DNA from: Stenotrophomonas maltophilia
GTDB lineage: Bacteria; Pseudomonadota; Gammaproteobacteria; Xanthomonadales; Xanthomonadaceae
Assembly (NCBI RefSeq): GCF_002205165.1
Contig: NZ_NIVS01000060.1
Coordinates: 1-55,186, forward strand
Direction of reading: 5' to 3'
DNA: 55,186 nt
Each line of letters begins with the position of its first letter. Position 1 is the first letter of the stretch. Under the pieces are notes generated by a model. The model saw only the letters and a list, made by a program, of their open reading frames with translations. It searched no databases and was not told where the DNA came from. Position numbers and translations under genes: made by a program. Positions 37,628 to 45,105 of the stretch are shown piece after piece.

Positions 37628-38449
37628 ATGTCGACGATCCGTCCGGTGTTCTACGTGTCCGATGGAACCGGTATCACCGCTGAAACCATTGGGCATAGCC
37701 TCCTGACCCAGTTCTCCGGGTTCAGCTTCATCACCGACCGGATGTCGTTCATCGATGATCCGGAAAAAGCGCGGGAAGCCTGTGAAAGGATCCGTGCAGC
37801 GGGCGAGCGGTACCAGGTCCGGCCCATCGTGGTCAGCTCCTGCGTGGACAGCGGGCTGAGCATCATCCTGGCCGAAAGCGGCGGATTGATGCTGGACGTG
37901 TTCGCTCCCTTCATCGAGCCGCTGGAGCGGGAACTGGCGGTCAACCGGCATTCCCGGGTCGGCCAGGCGCACGGCATGGTGGACTTCGAGACCTACCATC
38001 GCCGCATCAACGCGATGAACTTCGCGCTGACCCACGACGACGGCATCGCCATCAATTACGACGATGCCGACGTGATCCTGGTGGCCGTGTCCCGGGCCGG
38101 CAAGACCCCGACCTGCATCTACCTGGCCCTGCATTACGGGGTCCGCGCGGCCAATTACCCGCTGACGGATGAGGACCTGGAGCAGGACCGGCTGCCGCCG
38201 CGGCTGCGCCCTTACCGCAAGAAGCTGTTTGGTCTGACCATCGACCCGGACCGCCTGCAGCAGATCCGCCAGGAGCGTCGCCCGAACTCGCGTTATGCCA
38301 ACCTGGAGACCTGCCGGCGCGAGGTCGCCGCCGCCGAGACCATGTTCCGGATGGAGCGGATCCCGACCCTGAGCACCACCCATACCTCGATCGAGGAGAT
38401 CTCGAGCAAGGTGCTGGGCACACTGGGGCTGCAGCGCGAGATGTATTGA
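37628..38449 (+). CDS. ppsR: PEP synthase regulatory protein (kinase and pyrophosphorylase)
   Basis: A 273-residue DUF299-family protein that inactivates PpsA by ADP-dependent phosphorylation of a Thr and reactivates it by phosphate-dependent removal. The P-loop-like VSRAGKTPTCIYLA is central, and the N terminus FYVSDGTGITAETIGHSLL is highly conserved. Start ATG follows GGAGGGGG. Its divergent pairing with ppsA is the common arrangement and supports the assignment over the PpdK-specific homologue. Confidence 0.96.
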   Translation: MSTIRPVFYVSDGTGITAETIGHSLLTQFSGFSFITDRMSFIDDPEKAREACERIRAAGERYQVRPIVVSSCVDSGLSIILAESGGLMLDVFAPFIEPLERELAVNRHSRVGQAHGMVDFETYHRRINAMNFALTHDDGIAINYDDADVILVAVSRAGKTPTCIYLALHYGVRAANYPLTDEDLEQDRLPPRLRPYRKKLFGLTIDPDRLQQIRQERRPNSRYANLETCRREVAAAETMFRMERIPTLSTTHTSIEEISSKVLGTLGLQREMY

Positions 38450-38541
38450 TCCGGCACGCCGGCGTGAACCGGTGTCCGGCCGCCCCTTTGGCCGGGCCGC
38501 TGCCGCCCCCACGTTGGGAGATCAACGTGTAGGATCGACCC

Positions 38542-39051
38542 ATGGCCCAGGCATCGCCCCGTATCGAACGCATCCCCCGGCTCAGCCGCCTGAGCTGGTT
38601 GATGGGCCTGTACGCCGAGAACTACCAGCACCTCGTGCGCCTGTTCGCACCGTCGGAACTGGTGCCCGGCAGCTACGTCTCCTCGATCGGCGATGGGCTG
38701 GATGTGCGCCTGGATGTGATCGAGTGCCACCGCTATACGGTCGAGCTGCGCCTGACCTACGACTTCGCCGATCCGGTCACCGGGCAGCCGGATCCGTCGG
38801 CCTATGTCCGCCTGTACCGCGATGCCCGGCAGGCCGAGACCACCCATTGCTACGTGGGCCGCCGCTGGCAGGATGTGGTGGGCATGTACCCGCCGCCGGC
38901 CGAGCTGATCAGCCATCGCATGCGGATGAACACCTTCCTCGGCAAATGGCTGGAATACCTGGCCGAACGGGGTCACGGCGTGGCGACGTTGCGTCACGAT
39001 GGCGCGGTGGCGGCACCGGCCGACGCGCGCCGCACCAGCCTGGTGCCCTGA
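38542..39051 (+). CDS. DUF1249-family protein (YqiB-like)
   Basis: A 169-residue cytoplasmic protein matching DUF1249: MGLYAENYQHLVRLFAP, EVTYDFADP-like LRLTYDF, YRDARQAET, and the RMRMNTFLGKWLEYLAERGH end. Function unknown. In many gammaproteobacteria it precedes or follows a NUDIX hydrolase and cpdA; here a NUDIX gene starts 57 bp downstream. ATG preceded by AGGAT. Confidence 0.85.
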   Translation: MAQASPRIERIPRLSRLSWLMGLYAENYQHLVRLFAPSELVPGSYVSSIGDGLDVRLDVIECHRYTVELRLTYDFADPVTGQPDPSAYVRLYRDARQAETTHCYVGRRWQDVVGMYPPPAELISHRMRMNTFLGKWLEYLAERGHGVATLRHDGAVAAPADARRTSLVP

Positions 39052-39108
39052 GCCGTCCCCGGACGGATCACGCATAATCGGGGGTCTGTGTTCCCGAGCG
39101 TGTGCGAA

Positions 39109-39597
39109 ATGCCCTATACCCCCATCGTGGCCACCCTGGGCTACGTGCTGTCCGCCGACGGCAAGCAAGTGCTGATGATCCACCGCAATGCCCGCCCCGG
39201 TGACCTGCACCTGGGCAAGTACAACGGGCTGGGCGGCAAGATGGAGCGCGACGAAGACGCCGCTGCCTGCATGCGCCGCGAAATCCGTGAAGAGGCCGGC
39301 ATCGAGTGCGGCACCATGCGCCTGCGCGGCACGATCAGCTGGCCGGGCTTCGGCAAGAATGGCGAGGACTGGTTCGGCTTCGTGTTCGTCATCGATGACT
39401 TCACCGGCACGCCGCTGACCTCCAACCCGGAAGGCACCTTGGAGTGGGTGGACGTGGACAAGATCGACAGCCTGCCGTTGTGGGAAGGCGATCGCAGCTT
39501 CCTGCCGCTGGTCTTCGACGACGAACCGCGCGCGTTCCACGGGGTGATGCCGTACCGCGACGGCGCCATGCAGTCCTGGAGTTACACCCGGCTGTAG
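39109..39597 (+). CDS. NUDIX hydrolase, MutT/8-oxo-dGTPase type
   Basis: A 162-residue NUDIX protein. The NUDIX box is complete: GLGGKMERDEDAAACMRREIREEAGIE with the REEAGI metal-binding helix. The following GFGKNGEDWFGFVFV resembles MTH1-like 8-oxo-dGTP diphosphatases, so sanitising oxidised nucleotides is the most likely role. I prefer the ATG at 39109; a GTG at 39088 is in frame and cannot be excluded. Confidence 0.88.
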   Translation: MPYTPIVATLGYVLSADGKQVLMIHRNARPGDLHLGKYNGLGGKMERDEDAAACMRREIREEAGIECGTMRLRGTISWPGFGKNGEDWFGFVFVIDDFTGTPLTSNPEGTLEWVDVDKIDSLPLWEGDRSFLPLVFDDEPRAFHGVMPYRDGAMQSWSYTRL

Positions 39598-39616
39598 TGC
39601 CGGCCGGCGGCCGACG

Positions 39617-40261
39617 CTACCGACGCGCGAGCAGCAGGTGGAAGTGCTTGCTCACCGCGCGCCCGTCGTTGCTGCGCCCGCTTTCGTGATGCGCCCGCCA
39701 GGCCTGCACGGTCAGCCCGGCGCTGCGCAGGGCCTGCTCGACCTCGGCCAGTTCGTGCAGGTGGAAGCCATGCGCGGCGAAGGGCAGGGTGCGCATGAAG
39801 GCGGCATCGCCGAAGGCCAGGCAGAGCCGGCCGCCGGGGCGCAGCACGCGCGCCAGCTCGGCGAAGGCGAATTTCAGCTCGTCCCAGAAGTACAGGGTGT
39901 TCACCGCCAGCGCTGCGTCTACGCAGCCTGAGTCCAGCGGCAGAGCATGCGCATCGCCGAGGCGGACGTCGGCACGATCCTGCAGCCCGCACGCGACCAG
40001 CAGCGCATTGCCTGCATCCACCATCGCCACGGACACATCGACCCCCACGTAGGCACTGTGCGGTGCGCGCAGCAGATCCGGTGCGAACGCAGCATTGCCG
40101 GGACCGATCTCCAGGATCTGCTCGCCAGCGGTGACCGACAGCAGGGCGATGGCGGCCCGGTTGAGGTCGCCGTTGCTGCGGTTCATGGACTCGGCCACGG
40201 CAAGCGCATGCTCGCCGTGCGGGTGGCGCAACTGGGCGGCCAGATCATCGGGGGAAAGCAC
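39617..40261 (-). CDS. Class I SAM-dependent methyltransferase
   Basis: A 214-residue methyltransferase with the SAM-binding motif ILEIGPGNAAF, acidic loop VDVSVAMVDAGN, GDAHALPLDS and the ARVLRPGGRLCLAF strand, as in the UbiE/Methyltransf_11 group. The substrate is unknown. The GTG at 40261 lies eight bases after AGGAG and is preferred; TTG at 40267 or ATG at 40312 would extend it. It converges on the NUDIX gene (19-bp gap) and diverges from pssA across a region with DnaA boxes. Confidence 0.85.
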   Translation of the reverse strand: MLSPDDLAAQLRHPHGEHALAVAESMNRSNGDLNRAAIALLSVTAGEQILEIGPGNAAFAPDLLRAPHSAYVGVDVSVAMVDAGNALLVACGLQDRADVRLGDAHALPLDSGCVDAALAVNTLYFWDELKFAFAELARVLRPGGRLCLAFGDAAFMRTLPFAAHGFHLHELAEVEQALRSAGLTVQAWRAHHESGRSNDGRAVSKHFHLLLARR

Positions 40262-40644
40262 GCGCAAGACTCCTGTCGGTGGGCGGCAGGACCTGGCGGC
40301 GGCGGAGTCCATCCGCCAGCTTAGCCCACTGGCGGCAGCGATGGGCGCCGGTGTGAAGGTCAATCGCGCGACCACGATGAGGATCGGTGATCAACAAATC
40401 ACCACGGTCGCGTCTATTGAGACTGAGTTGTCCACAGGGGGTGTGGATGACTCGTGGGCAAGTTTGTGGATAAGCCGCGTCGGCCCCCGCCGGTGCTCGC
40501 TGTCAAGATGGGTGGCCAAAAATTCACCGCAGGTCGCCTTGGCGTGAACGCCGCGGCAAACCCGGGGTACGGGGGCGTAGGGTGGGCTGTCCGGGCGCGG
40601 GCCGCACGCGGTACTCTCTTGCGATTGCCGCCAACCGATCTTTC
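40262..40644. other. Divergent intergenic region with DnaA-box cluster (383 bp)
   Basis: The longest non-coding stretch of the window, between the methyltransferase gene and pssA. It contains three DnaA-like 9-mers (40428-40473) and a G/C-rich right half without a good ribosome-binding site for any frame. No RNA gene is recognised. Confidence 0.6.
40428..40473. promoter_or_regulatory. Cluster of three DnaA boxes upstream of pssA
   Basis: TTGTCCACA at 40428-40436 (one mismatch), TGTGGATGA at 40442-40450 (complement, one mismatch) and TGTGGATAA at 40465-40473 (complement, perfect match to TTATCCACA). Three boxes in 46 bp, two orientations, 172 bp before the pssA start. Confidence 0.6.
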
Positions 40645-41259
40645 ATGAAACGTCACTTCTCGATGTTGCGCGAGTTCCACCTGGCCGACTGGTTCACCCT
40701 GGCCAACGCGTTCTGCGGCACCGGGGCGGTCTTTGCCGCCATGCGCTATCTGCAGGATGGCGAGCGCAGCTATCTGCTGTTCGGCATGGCCCTGATCCCG
40801 CTGGCCTTCATTTTCGACGCGCTGGACGGGCGCATCGCCCGTTGGCGCAAGTCCAGCTCGACCCTGGGCCGCGAGCTGGACTCGCTGTCGGACATCATTT
40901 CCTTCGGTGTCGCCCCGGCCGCGCTGGCCTACGCCTGCGGCATGCAGGGCGGCTGGGACTGGCTGGTGCTGAGCTATTTCGTCTGCTGCGGCGTCAGCCG
41001 CCTGGCGCGCTACAACGTGACCGCCGAAGCCCTGGCCGGCGAAGGCGACAAGGTGCCGTACTTCGAGGGCACCCCGATCCCGACCAGCCTGGCGCTGGTG
41101 GTGGTGCTGGCCGTGGCGGCCAGCGTCGGGGCGACCGGCGCGGAGCTGTGGCTGGGCCAGTGGCAGCTCGGCCCGTGGCAGCTGCACCCGCTGGTGCTGC
41201 TGTTCGCGCTGTCCGGCTCGCTGATGATCAGCAAGACCCTGCGCATCCCCAAGCCGTGA
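40645..41259 (+). CDS. pssA: CDP-diacylglycerol-serine O-phosphatidyltransferase
   Basis: A 204-residue membrane enzyme that makes phosphatidylserine, precursor of phosphatidylethanolamine. The CDP-alcohol phosphatidyltransferase motif DG-x2-AR-x8-G-x3-D-x3-D is met by DGRIARWRKSSSTLGRELDSLSD. Six hydrophobic segments are visible. This is the type II integral membrane form. The start ATG at 40645 begins MKRHFSMLREFH. A short gap of 52 bp leads to phaE. Confidence 0.9.
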   Translation: MKRHFSMLREFHLADWFTLANAFCGTGAVFAAMRYLQDGERSYLLFGMALIPLAFIFDALDGRIARWRKSSSTLGRELDSLSDIISFGVAPAALAYACGMQGGWDWLVLSYFVCCGVSRLARYNVTAEALAGEGDKVPYFEGTPIPTSLALVVVLAVAASVGATGAELWLGQWQLGPWQLHPLVLLFALSGSLMISKTLRIPKP

Positions 41260-41311
41260 GGCAGGGCAGCGCGGCATTGCTATCATCGTTTCCCGAGACG
41301 GGAGGACGGTC

Positions 41312-42397
41312 ATGACCACGGCGGGCAGTGGCAGCGGCGCAGGCGATGTAGAAGCCTTGGCGCGGCAGTATTTCAGTGCCTGGGGTGATGCCCTTCGGCA
41401 TGCTGCGGCACCGCCGGGACATGCCGCCGGCCCCGAGGGGCAGGGCAACTGGCAGCAGGCGATCGACTGGTGGGCGCAGATGATGCCCAACGCGGCCAGC
41501 GGCCCGGCCGATGAAGCCGTGCACCGCTTCCGCGAACAGGCCGGTGGCTGGTACGGGACCATGCAGCAGGTGGCTGCGCAGTTCGCCGGCCGCGACACCA
41601 CCAGCGCGGAGGTCGCGCAGGCGTGGCGTACGGCGGTGCTGGGGCAGGGCGACGGGCTGCTGCAGTGGATGCTGCAAGGCGCGCGTGGCCACACTCATCC
41701 CGAGGGGCCGGACCTGCTGCAACTGCTGGAAACCCTGCAGCGGCAGCTCGGCCCGTGGCTGCAGAGCCCGGCGTTCGGTCCCGGCCGCGAGCACCAGGCC
41801 CGCTGGCAGGCGTTGCTGCGCGCCCAGCAGGACTACCAGGCGCACTCGCGCGATTACGTGGAACAGATCAAACAGGCGCTGGACGATGCGTTCACCCTGT
41901 TCGAGCAGCGCCTGGCCGAACACGAACAGCCCGGCAACCAGCTGACCAGTGCGCGGGCGATGTTCGATCTGTGGATCGACGCGGCCGAAGAGGCGTACGC
42001 GAAGGTCGCGCTGTCCGAGCCGTTCCAGGCGGTCTACGCCGCGCTGGGCAATGCCCAGATGCGGTTGCGCGCGGCCACCCAGCAGGAAATCGAGCGGCTG
42101 ACTGAAAGTTTCGGGCTGCCCACACGCACCGAGATGGATGCCGCGCATCGCCGTATCGCCGAGCTGGAGCGGCTGGTGCGGCGCATGGCCGGAGGTGCGG
42201 GCCCTGGCAGGCCGGCCACCCCGCCGGTTGCCCCGAAGAAGGCAGCCCCGAAGAAGGCAGTCTCGAAAAAGGCAGCATCAGCACAGAGCAAGCCACCCAT
42301 GCGGGCGAAGGCGGCGAAAGCCGGCAACGCCGGCAAAGCTGCTGCAGCCACCAAGCCGCTGAAGCCCACCTCCAAGCCCCGGAAGCGCAGCGCATGA
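41312..42397 (+). CDS. phaE: Class III PHA synthase subunit PhaE
   Basis: A 361-residue PhaE-type protein, the non-catalytic subunit that activates PhaC in class III polyhydroxyalkanoate synthases. Family segments include the aromatic FSAWGDALRH-like opening, FDLWIDAAEEAYAKVALSEPFQAVYAALGNAQM and the helix FGLPTRTEMDAAHRRIAELE. The C-terminal 75 residues are a Lys/Ala/Pro tail with APKKA repeats, as seen in proteins that bind DNA or granules. The ATG lies behind GGGAGGA and the stop overlaps phaC (ATGA). Confidence 0.92.
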   Translation: MTTAGSGSGAGDVEALARQYFSAWGDALRHAAAPPGHAAGPEGQGNWQQAIDWWAQMMPNAASGPADEAVHRFREQAGGWYGTMQQVAAQFAGRDTTSAEVAQAWRTAVLGQGDGLLQWMLQGARGHTHPEGPDLLQLLETLQRQLGPWLQSPAFGPGREHQARWQALLRAQQDYQAHSRDYVEQIKQALDDAFTLFEQRLAEHEQPGNQLTSARAMFDLWIDAAEEAYAKVALSEPFQAVYAALGNAQMRLRAATQQEIERLTESFGLPTRTEMDAAHRRIAELERLVRRMAGGAGPGRPATPPVAPKKAAPKKAVSKKAASAQSKPPMRAKAAKAGNAGKAAAATKPLKPTSKPRKRSA

Positions 42398-43464
42398 AAG
42401 GTCCCCTGGGCTTCAACGCCGAAGACCTGCTGCAGGAAACCCTGGCCATGCAGCGCAAGCTGATGGATGGCCTGAAGCTGCTGCCTTCGGTGGACGATGT
42501 CGATTACGGCGTGACCACCCGCGAGGAAGTCTGGCGCGATGGCAAGGTCACGCTGTACCGGTTCGTCGGCAGCGAAGCGCCGGTGCGCCGGACGCCGCTG
42601 CTGATCGTGTATGCACTGGTCAACCGGCCGTATATGGTCGATCTGCAGACCGACCGCTCGCTGGTGCAGAAACTGCTGGCGCTCGGGCACGATGTCTATG
42701 TGCTGGACTGGGGCTACCCGGACCGCTCCGAGCGCTACCAGACGCTGGAGGATTACCTGCTGCGCTTCGTCGATGGCGCGGTGGATCACCTGCAGGCGCG
42801 CAACGGCGGTGAACCGATCAACATGCTGGGCATCTGCCAGGGCGGCGTGTTCGCGCTGTGCTATGCCGCGCTGCACCAGGCCAAGCTGGCCAATCTGATC
42901 ACGATGGTCACGCCCGTCGATTTCCACACCCCGGACAACATGCTCTCGCACTGGGCGCGGCAGGTGGACGTGGACCTGCTGGTGGACACGCTGGGCAACA
43001 TCCCGGCCGATCTGATGAATGCCAGCTACCTGATGCTCAAGCCGTTCCGCCTCAACGTGCAGAAGTACGTGGGGCTGCTCGACATTCTCGATGACAAGGA
43101 TGCGCTTGAAGATTTCCTGCGCATGGAGAAGTGGATCTTCGACTCGCCCGACCTCGCCGGCGAGGCGTTCCGTGACTTCATCAAGCAGTTCTACCAGGGC
43201 AATGGCCTGATGCATGACGGCGTGCGCATCGGTGACGAAACGGTCGACCTCCAGCAGGTCACGCTGCCGGTGCTGAACATCTATGCCGAGCAGGACCATC
43301 TGGTCCCGCCGGACGCGTCACGCGCGCTGCGCGGCCGGATCGGCAGCACGGATTACACCGAGAGCAGTTTCCGCGGCGGCCATATCGGCATCTACGTGTC
43401 CGGCCGTGCCCAGCGCGAAGTGCCCGGTACCATCACCGGGTGGTTGGACGGGCGTTCGCAATGA
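42394..43464 (+). CDS. phaC: Class III PHA synthase subunit PhaC
   Basis: A 356-residue alpha/beta hydrolase-fold synthase that polymerises 3-hydroxyacyl-CoA, length typical for class III (about 355). The lipase-like box is GICQGG with catalytic C148; aspartate and histidine partners lie in YAEQDHLVPPDAS and FRGGHIGIYVSG. It overlaps phaE and the following DUF5329 gene by four bases each, so translation is coupled and subunits are made together. No phaA/phaB or phasin gene is nearby. Confidence 0.95.
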   Translation: MKGPLGFNAEDLLQETLAMQRKLMDGLKLLPSVDDVDYGVTTREEVWRDGKVTLYRFVGSEAPVRRTPLLIVYALVNRPYMVDLQTDRSLVQKLLALGHDVYVLDWGYPDRSERYQTLEDYLLRFVDGAVDHLQARNGGEPINMLGICQGGVFALCYAALHQAKLANLITMVTPVDFHTPDNMLSHWARQVDVDLLVDTLGNIPADLMNASYLMLKPFRLNVQKYVGLLDILDDKDALEDFLRMEKWIFDSPDLAGEAFRDFIKQFYQGNGLMHDGVRIGDETVDLQQVTLPVLNIYAEQDHLVPPDASRALRGRIGSTDYTESSFRGGHIGIYVSGRAQREVPGTITGWLDGRSQ

Positions 43465-43832
43465 AGCGCCACGCAATCGCCTGGTTGGCCGTGGGTTTGC
43501 TGGCGGTCGGTTCCGCCCACGCGGCGCCGAGTGAGACGGCCCGCCGCGAGATCGCCGGCCTGATCGGCGCGCTGGAGGGCTCCAGCTGCCGCTTCCAGCG
43601 CAACGGCAGCTGGCACGATGCGCCCGAGGCGCGCGCCCACCTGCAGCGCAAGTACGACTACCTGTTGAAGAAGGACAAGGTAGATACCGCTGAGCAGTTC
43701 ATCGAGCGTGCCGCCAGCCAGAGCAGCATGAGCGGCAAGCCCTACCGGATCGCCTGTCCCGGCCAGCCGGAGACGACTGCCGCCGTCTGGTTCGCCGCCC
43801 GGCTCAAGGCGCTGCGCCAACGCACCCCGTAG
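43461..43832 (+). CDS. DUF5329-family exported protein
   Basis: A 123-residue protein with a signal peptide (about 1-22, ending SAHA). The mature part matches DUF5329: EIAGLIGALEGSSCRFQRNGSWHDAPEARAHL, then two cysteines in total (C43 and C98) and a conserved SSMSGKPYRI. Function unknown. It is translationally coupled to phaC, which does not imply a PHA role because the product is exported while PHA synthase is cytoplasmic. Confidence 0.85.
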   Translation: MKRHAIAWLAVGLLAVGSAHAAPSETARREIAGLIGALEGSSCRFQRNGSWHDAPEARAHLQRKYDYLLKKDKVDTAEQFIERAASQSSMSGKPYRIACPGQPETTAAVWFAARLKALRQRTP

Positions 43833-43879
43833 ACACGGTTCGCGTTAGAGTCGGCCCATTCCGGCTCGAGACCCCGTGC

Positions 43880-44083
43880 ATGAACACACCGCCGCGTCCG
43901 CTGTCCCGCTCGCTCAACGACCGCATGATCGCCGGCGTCATGGGCGGCATCGCGCATCGTTTCGGCTGGAACGTCACCCTGGTCCGGGTGCTGTTCGTGC
44001 TGATCTCCATCGGCTCGGCTGCCTTCCCCGGCATTCTGGTCTACCTGATCCTGTGGCTGTTGATCCCCAACGAGGCCGATTGA
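43880..44083 (+). CDS. PspC-domain membrane protein
   Basis: A 67-residue protein with the PspC fold: RPLSRSLNDRMIAGVMGGIAHRFGW then VTLVRVLFVLISIGS and a second hydrophobic segment LVYLILWLLIPNE. PspC proteins are integral membrane regulators of the phage-shock (Psp) response, but here no pspA/B gene adjoins. Its stop overlaps the next gene's putative TTG start (TTGA). Confidence 0.85.
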   Translation: MNTPPRPLSRSLNDRMIAGVMGGIAHRFGWNVTLVRVLFVLISIGSAAFPGILVYLILWLLIPNEAD

Positions 44084-44523
44084 GCTTGCCGCCGGTGCTG
44101 CTGCGCGCGCTGCAGGGGCTTGGCGCGCTGTGGACCTCACCCAATACCCTGATCGGTCTCGCCGCTGGCACCGCCGGCATGCTGGCCGGTGCGCGCCCGT
44201 CGTGGAACGGGCGCGACTGCGCGATCGTGTTCCGCGAATTTCCGTGGGGGCCGGGCGGGGCGATCACGCTGGGCAACGTCATCCTGCACACGGGGCCAGT
44301 GCTCGATGTGCCGTGCCGCACCTACGCGCACCAGGCCGGTCACGCCACTGAGCCGGTGATCGGCCTGCACGATCACGAGCGTGCGCACGTCTACCAGTAT
44401 CTGGTGCTGGGGCCGTTGTACCTGCCGGTGTATCTGCTCTGCGGCGGGGTAAGCGCGCGCAATCCGTTCGAACGCGCTGCAGACGTGTATGCGCTGCACG
44501 GGAAAGGCTGGTGGCCGCGATGA
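44080..44523 (+). CDS. Small protein with HExxH and ExxAD motifs, possible zinc metallopeptidase
   Basis: A 147-residue protein if it starts at the TTG overlapping the PspC stop; later starts are possible. A hydrophobic segment lies at about 20-37. The sequence HERAH (H99-H103) matches the zinc motif HExxH and is followed by the hydrophobic QYLVLGPLYLPVYLL and then ERAADVYA (E131), the spacing and form of a gluzincin third ligand (as in M48-like ELEAD). That combination suggests a minimal membrane-associated metallopeptidase. Apart from this it is unassigned. It is translationally coupled to a PspC-domain protein. Confidence 0.65.
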   Translation: MSLPPVLLRALQGLGALWTSPNTLIGLAAGTAGMLAGARPSWNGRDCAIVFREFPWGPGGAITLGNVILHTGPVLDVPCRTYAHQAGHATEPVIGLHDHERAHVYQYLVLGPLYLPVYLLCGGVSARNPFERAADVYALHGKGWWPR

Positions 44524-44589
44524 CGTTATCTCCGCGTTAAATCCATGTAAGAAAAACGTCGACAACGCGACGTCATCTGCATGCAAAAA

Positions 44590-44664
44590 AACGTTATTAG
44601 CCTGCATGACGAACCAGTCAGGTTTGCCGGGGTAAGCTTGCATCGCTGTATCAGCAATAACGTT
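44590..44664. repeat. Inverted repeat AACGTTATT ... AATAACGTT
   Basis: Arms at 44590-44598 and 44656-44664, extended by matching A-rich and GC flanks (AAACGTTATTaGC / GCAATAACGTTT), lie upstream of the 71-residue gene in an A/T-rich 159-bp gap. It could be two operator half-sites or an RNA stem with a 57-nt loop. Confidence 0.45.
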
Positions 44665-44682
44665 TCTGGAGGAACACATCAC

Positions 44683-44898
44683 ATGGCAATCGTTCTTTAT
44701 GTCGGTGGTAGCAAGGATGGCGACAAGGGCCTGGTGCCCCATGGCTTCAGCAAGTCCCAGGCCGATACCGAGCTGGGCCGGGAGATCTACACCGAGCGGT
44801 TCATGGAGCTGCAGGGGGTAGGCAAGGTGCGGGTGATGGCGTTGGAGTCGATGCACGACGAGATCGTCCACCAGCGCGCGGCCGTGCATTACCGGTAA
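44683..44898 (+). CDS. Conserved small protein of unknown function
   Basis: A 71-residue acidic-to-neutral soluble protein. The ATG at 44683 lies downstream of CTGGAGGAACACATCAC, a strong ribosome-binding site. The sequence (VLYVGGSKDGDKGLVPHGFSKSQ, then ERFMELQGVGKVRVMALES) has no recognised domain. Its own A/T-rich upstream region with an inverted repeat suggests it is separately regulated. No neighbour points to a function. Confidence 0.65.
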   Translation: MAIVLYVGGSKDGDKGLVPHGFSKSQADTELGREIYTERFMELQGVGKVRVMALESMHDEIVHQRAAVHYR

Positions 44899-44940
44899 GC
44901 CAGCAGGACCGTAAAGGTGCCCGGTTGTCGCGGGCGCCCG

Positions 44941-44975
44941 CGCCGGCATCCCAGCCCCACGCACGGATGCCGGCG
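44941..44975. repeat. Perfect 11-bp stem-loop before tex
   Basis: CGCCGGCATCC and GGATGCCGGCG flank a 13-base loop, 42 bp after the small gene. It may be a terminator without T-tract or a leader structure of tex. Confidence 0.45.
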
Positions 44976-45105
44976 TGAACACAGGTTCCCTCGTGTGGTC
45001 ACCGCCACGGGGCGACAGGTTCGGCCCGGACTGTCAACGGCTTTCCCCCGCCGCCCGGCATCGCCAGAATGGGTTCTTTCCGCAAAGCGGCTCCGGCCGG
45101 AAGCA

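Noticed and set aside
44080..44523. Continuation of the same frame upstream to 43876
   Set aside because: It overlaps the PspC gene in another frame and has no ribosome-binding site; the TTGA overlap offers a better start.
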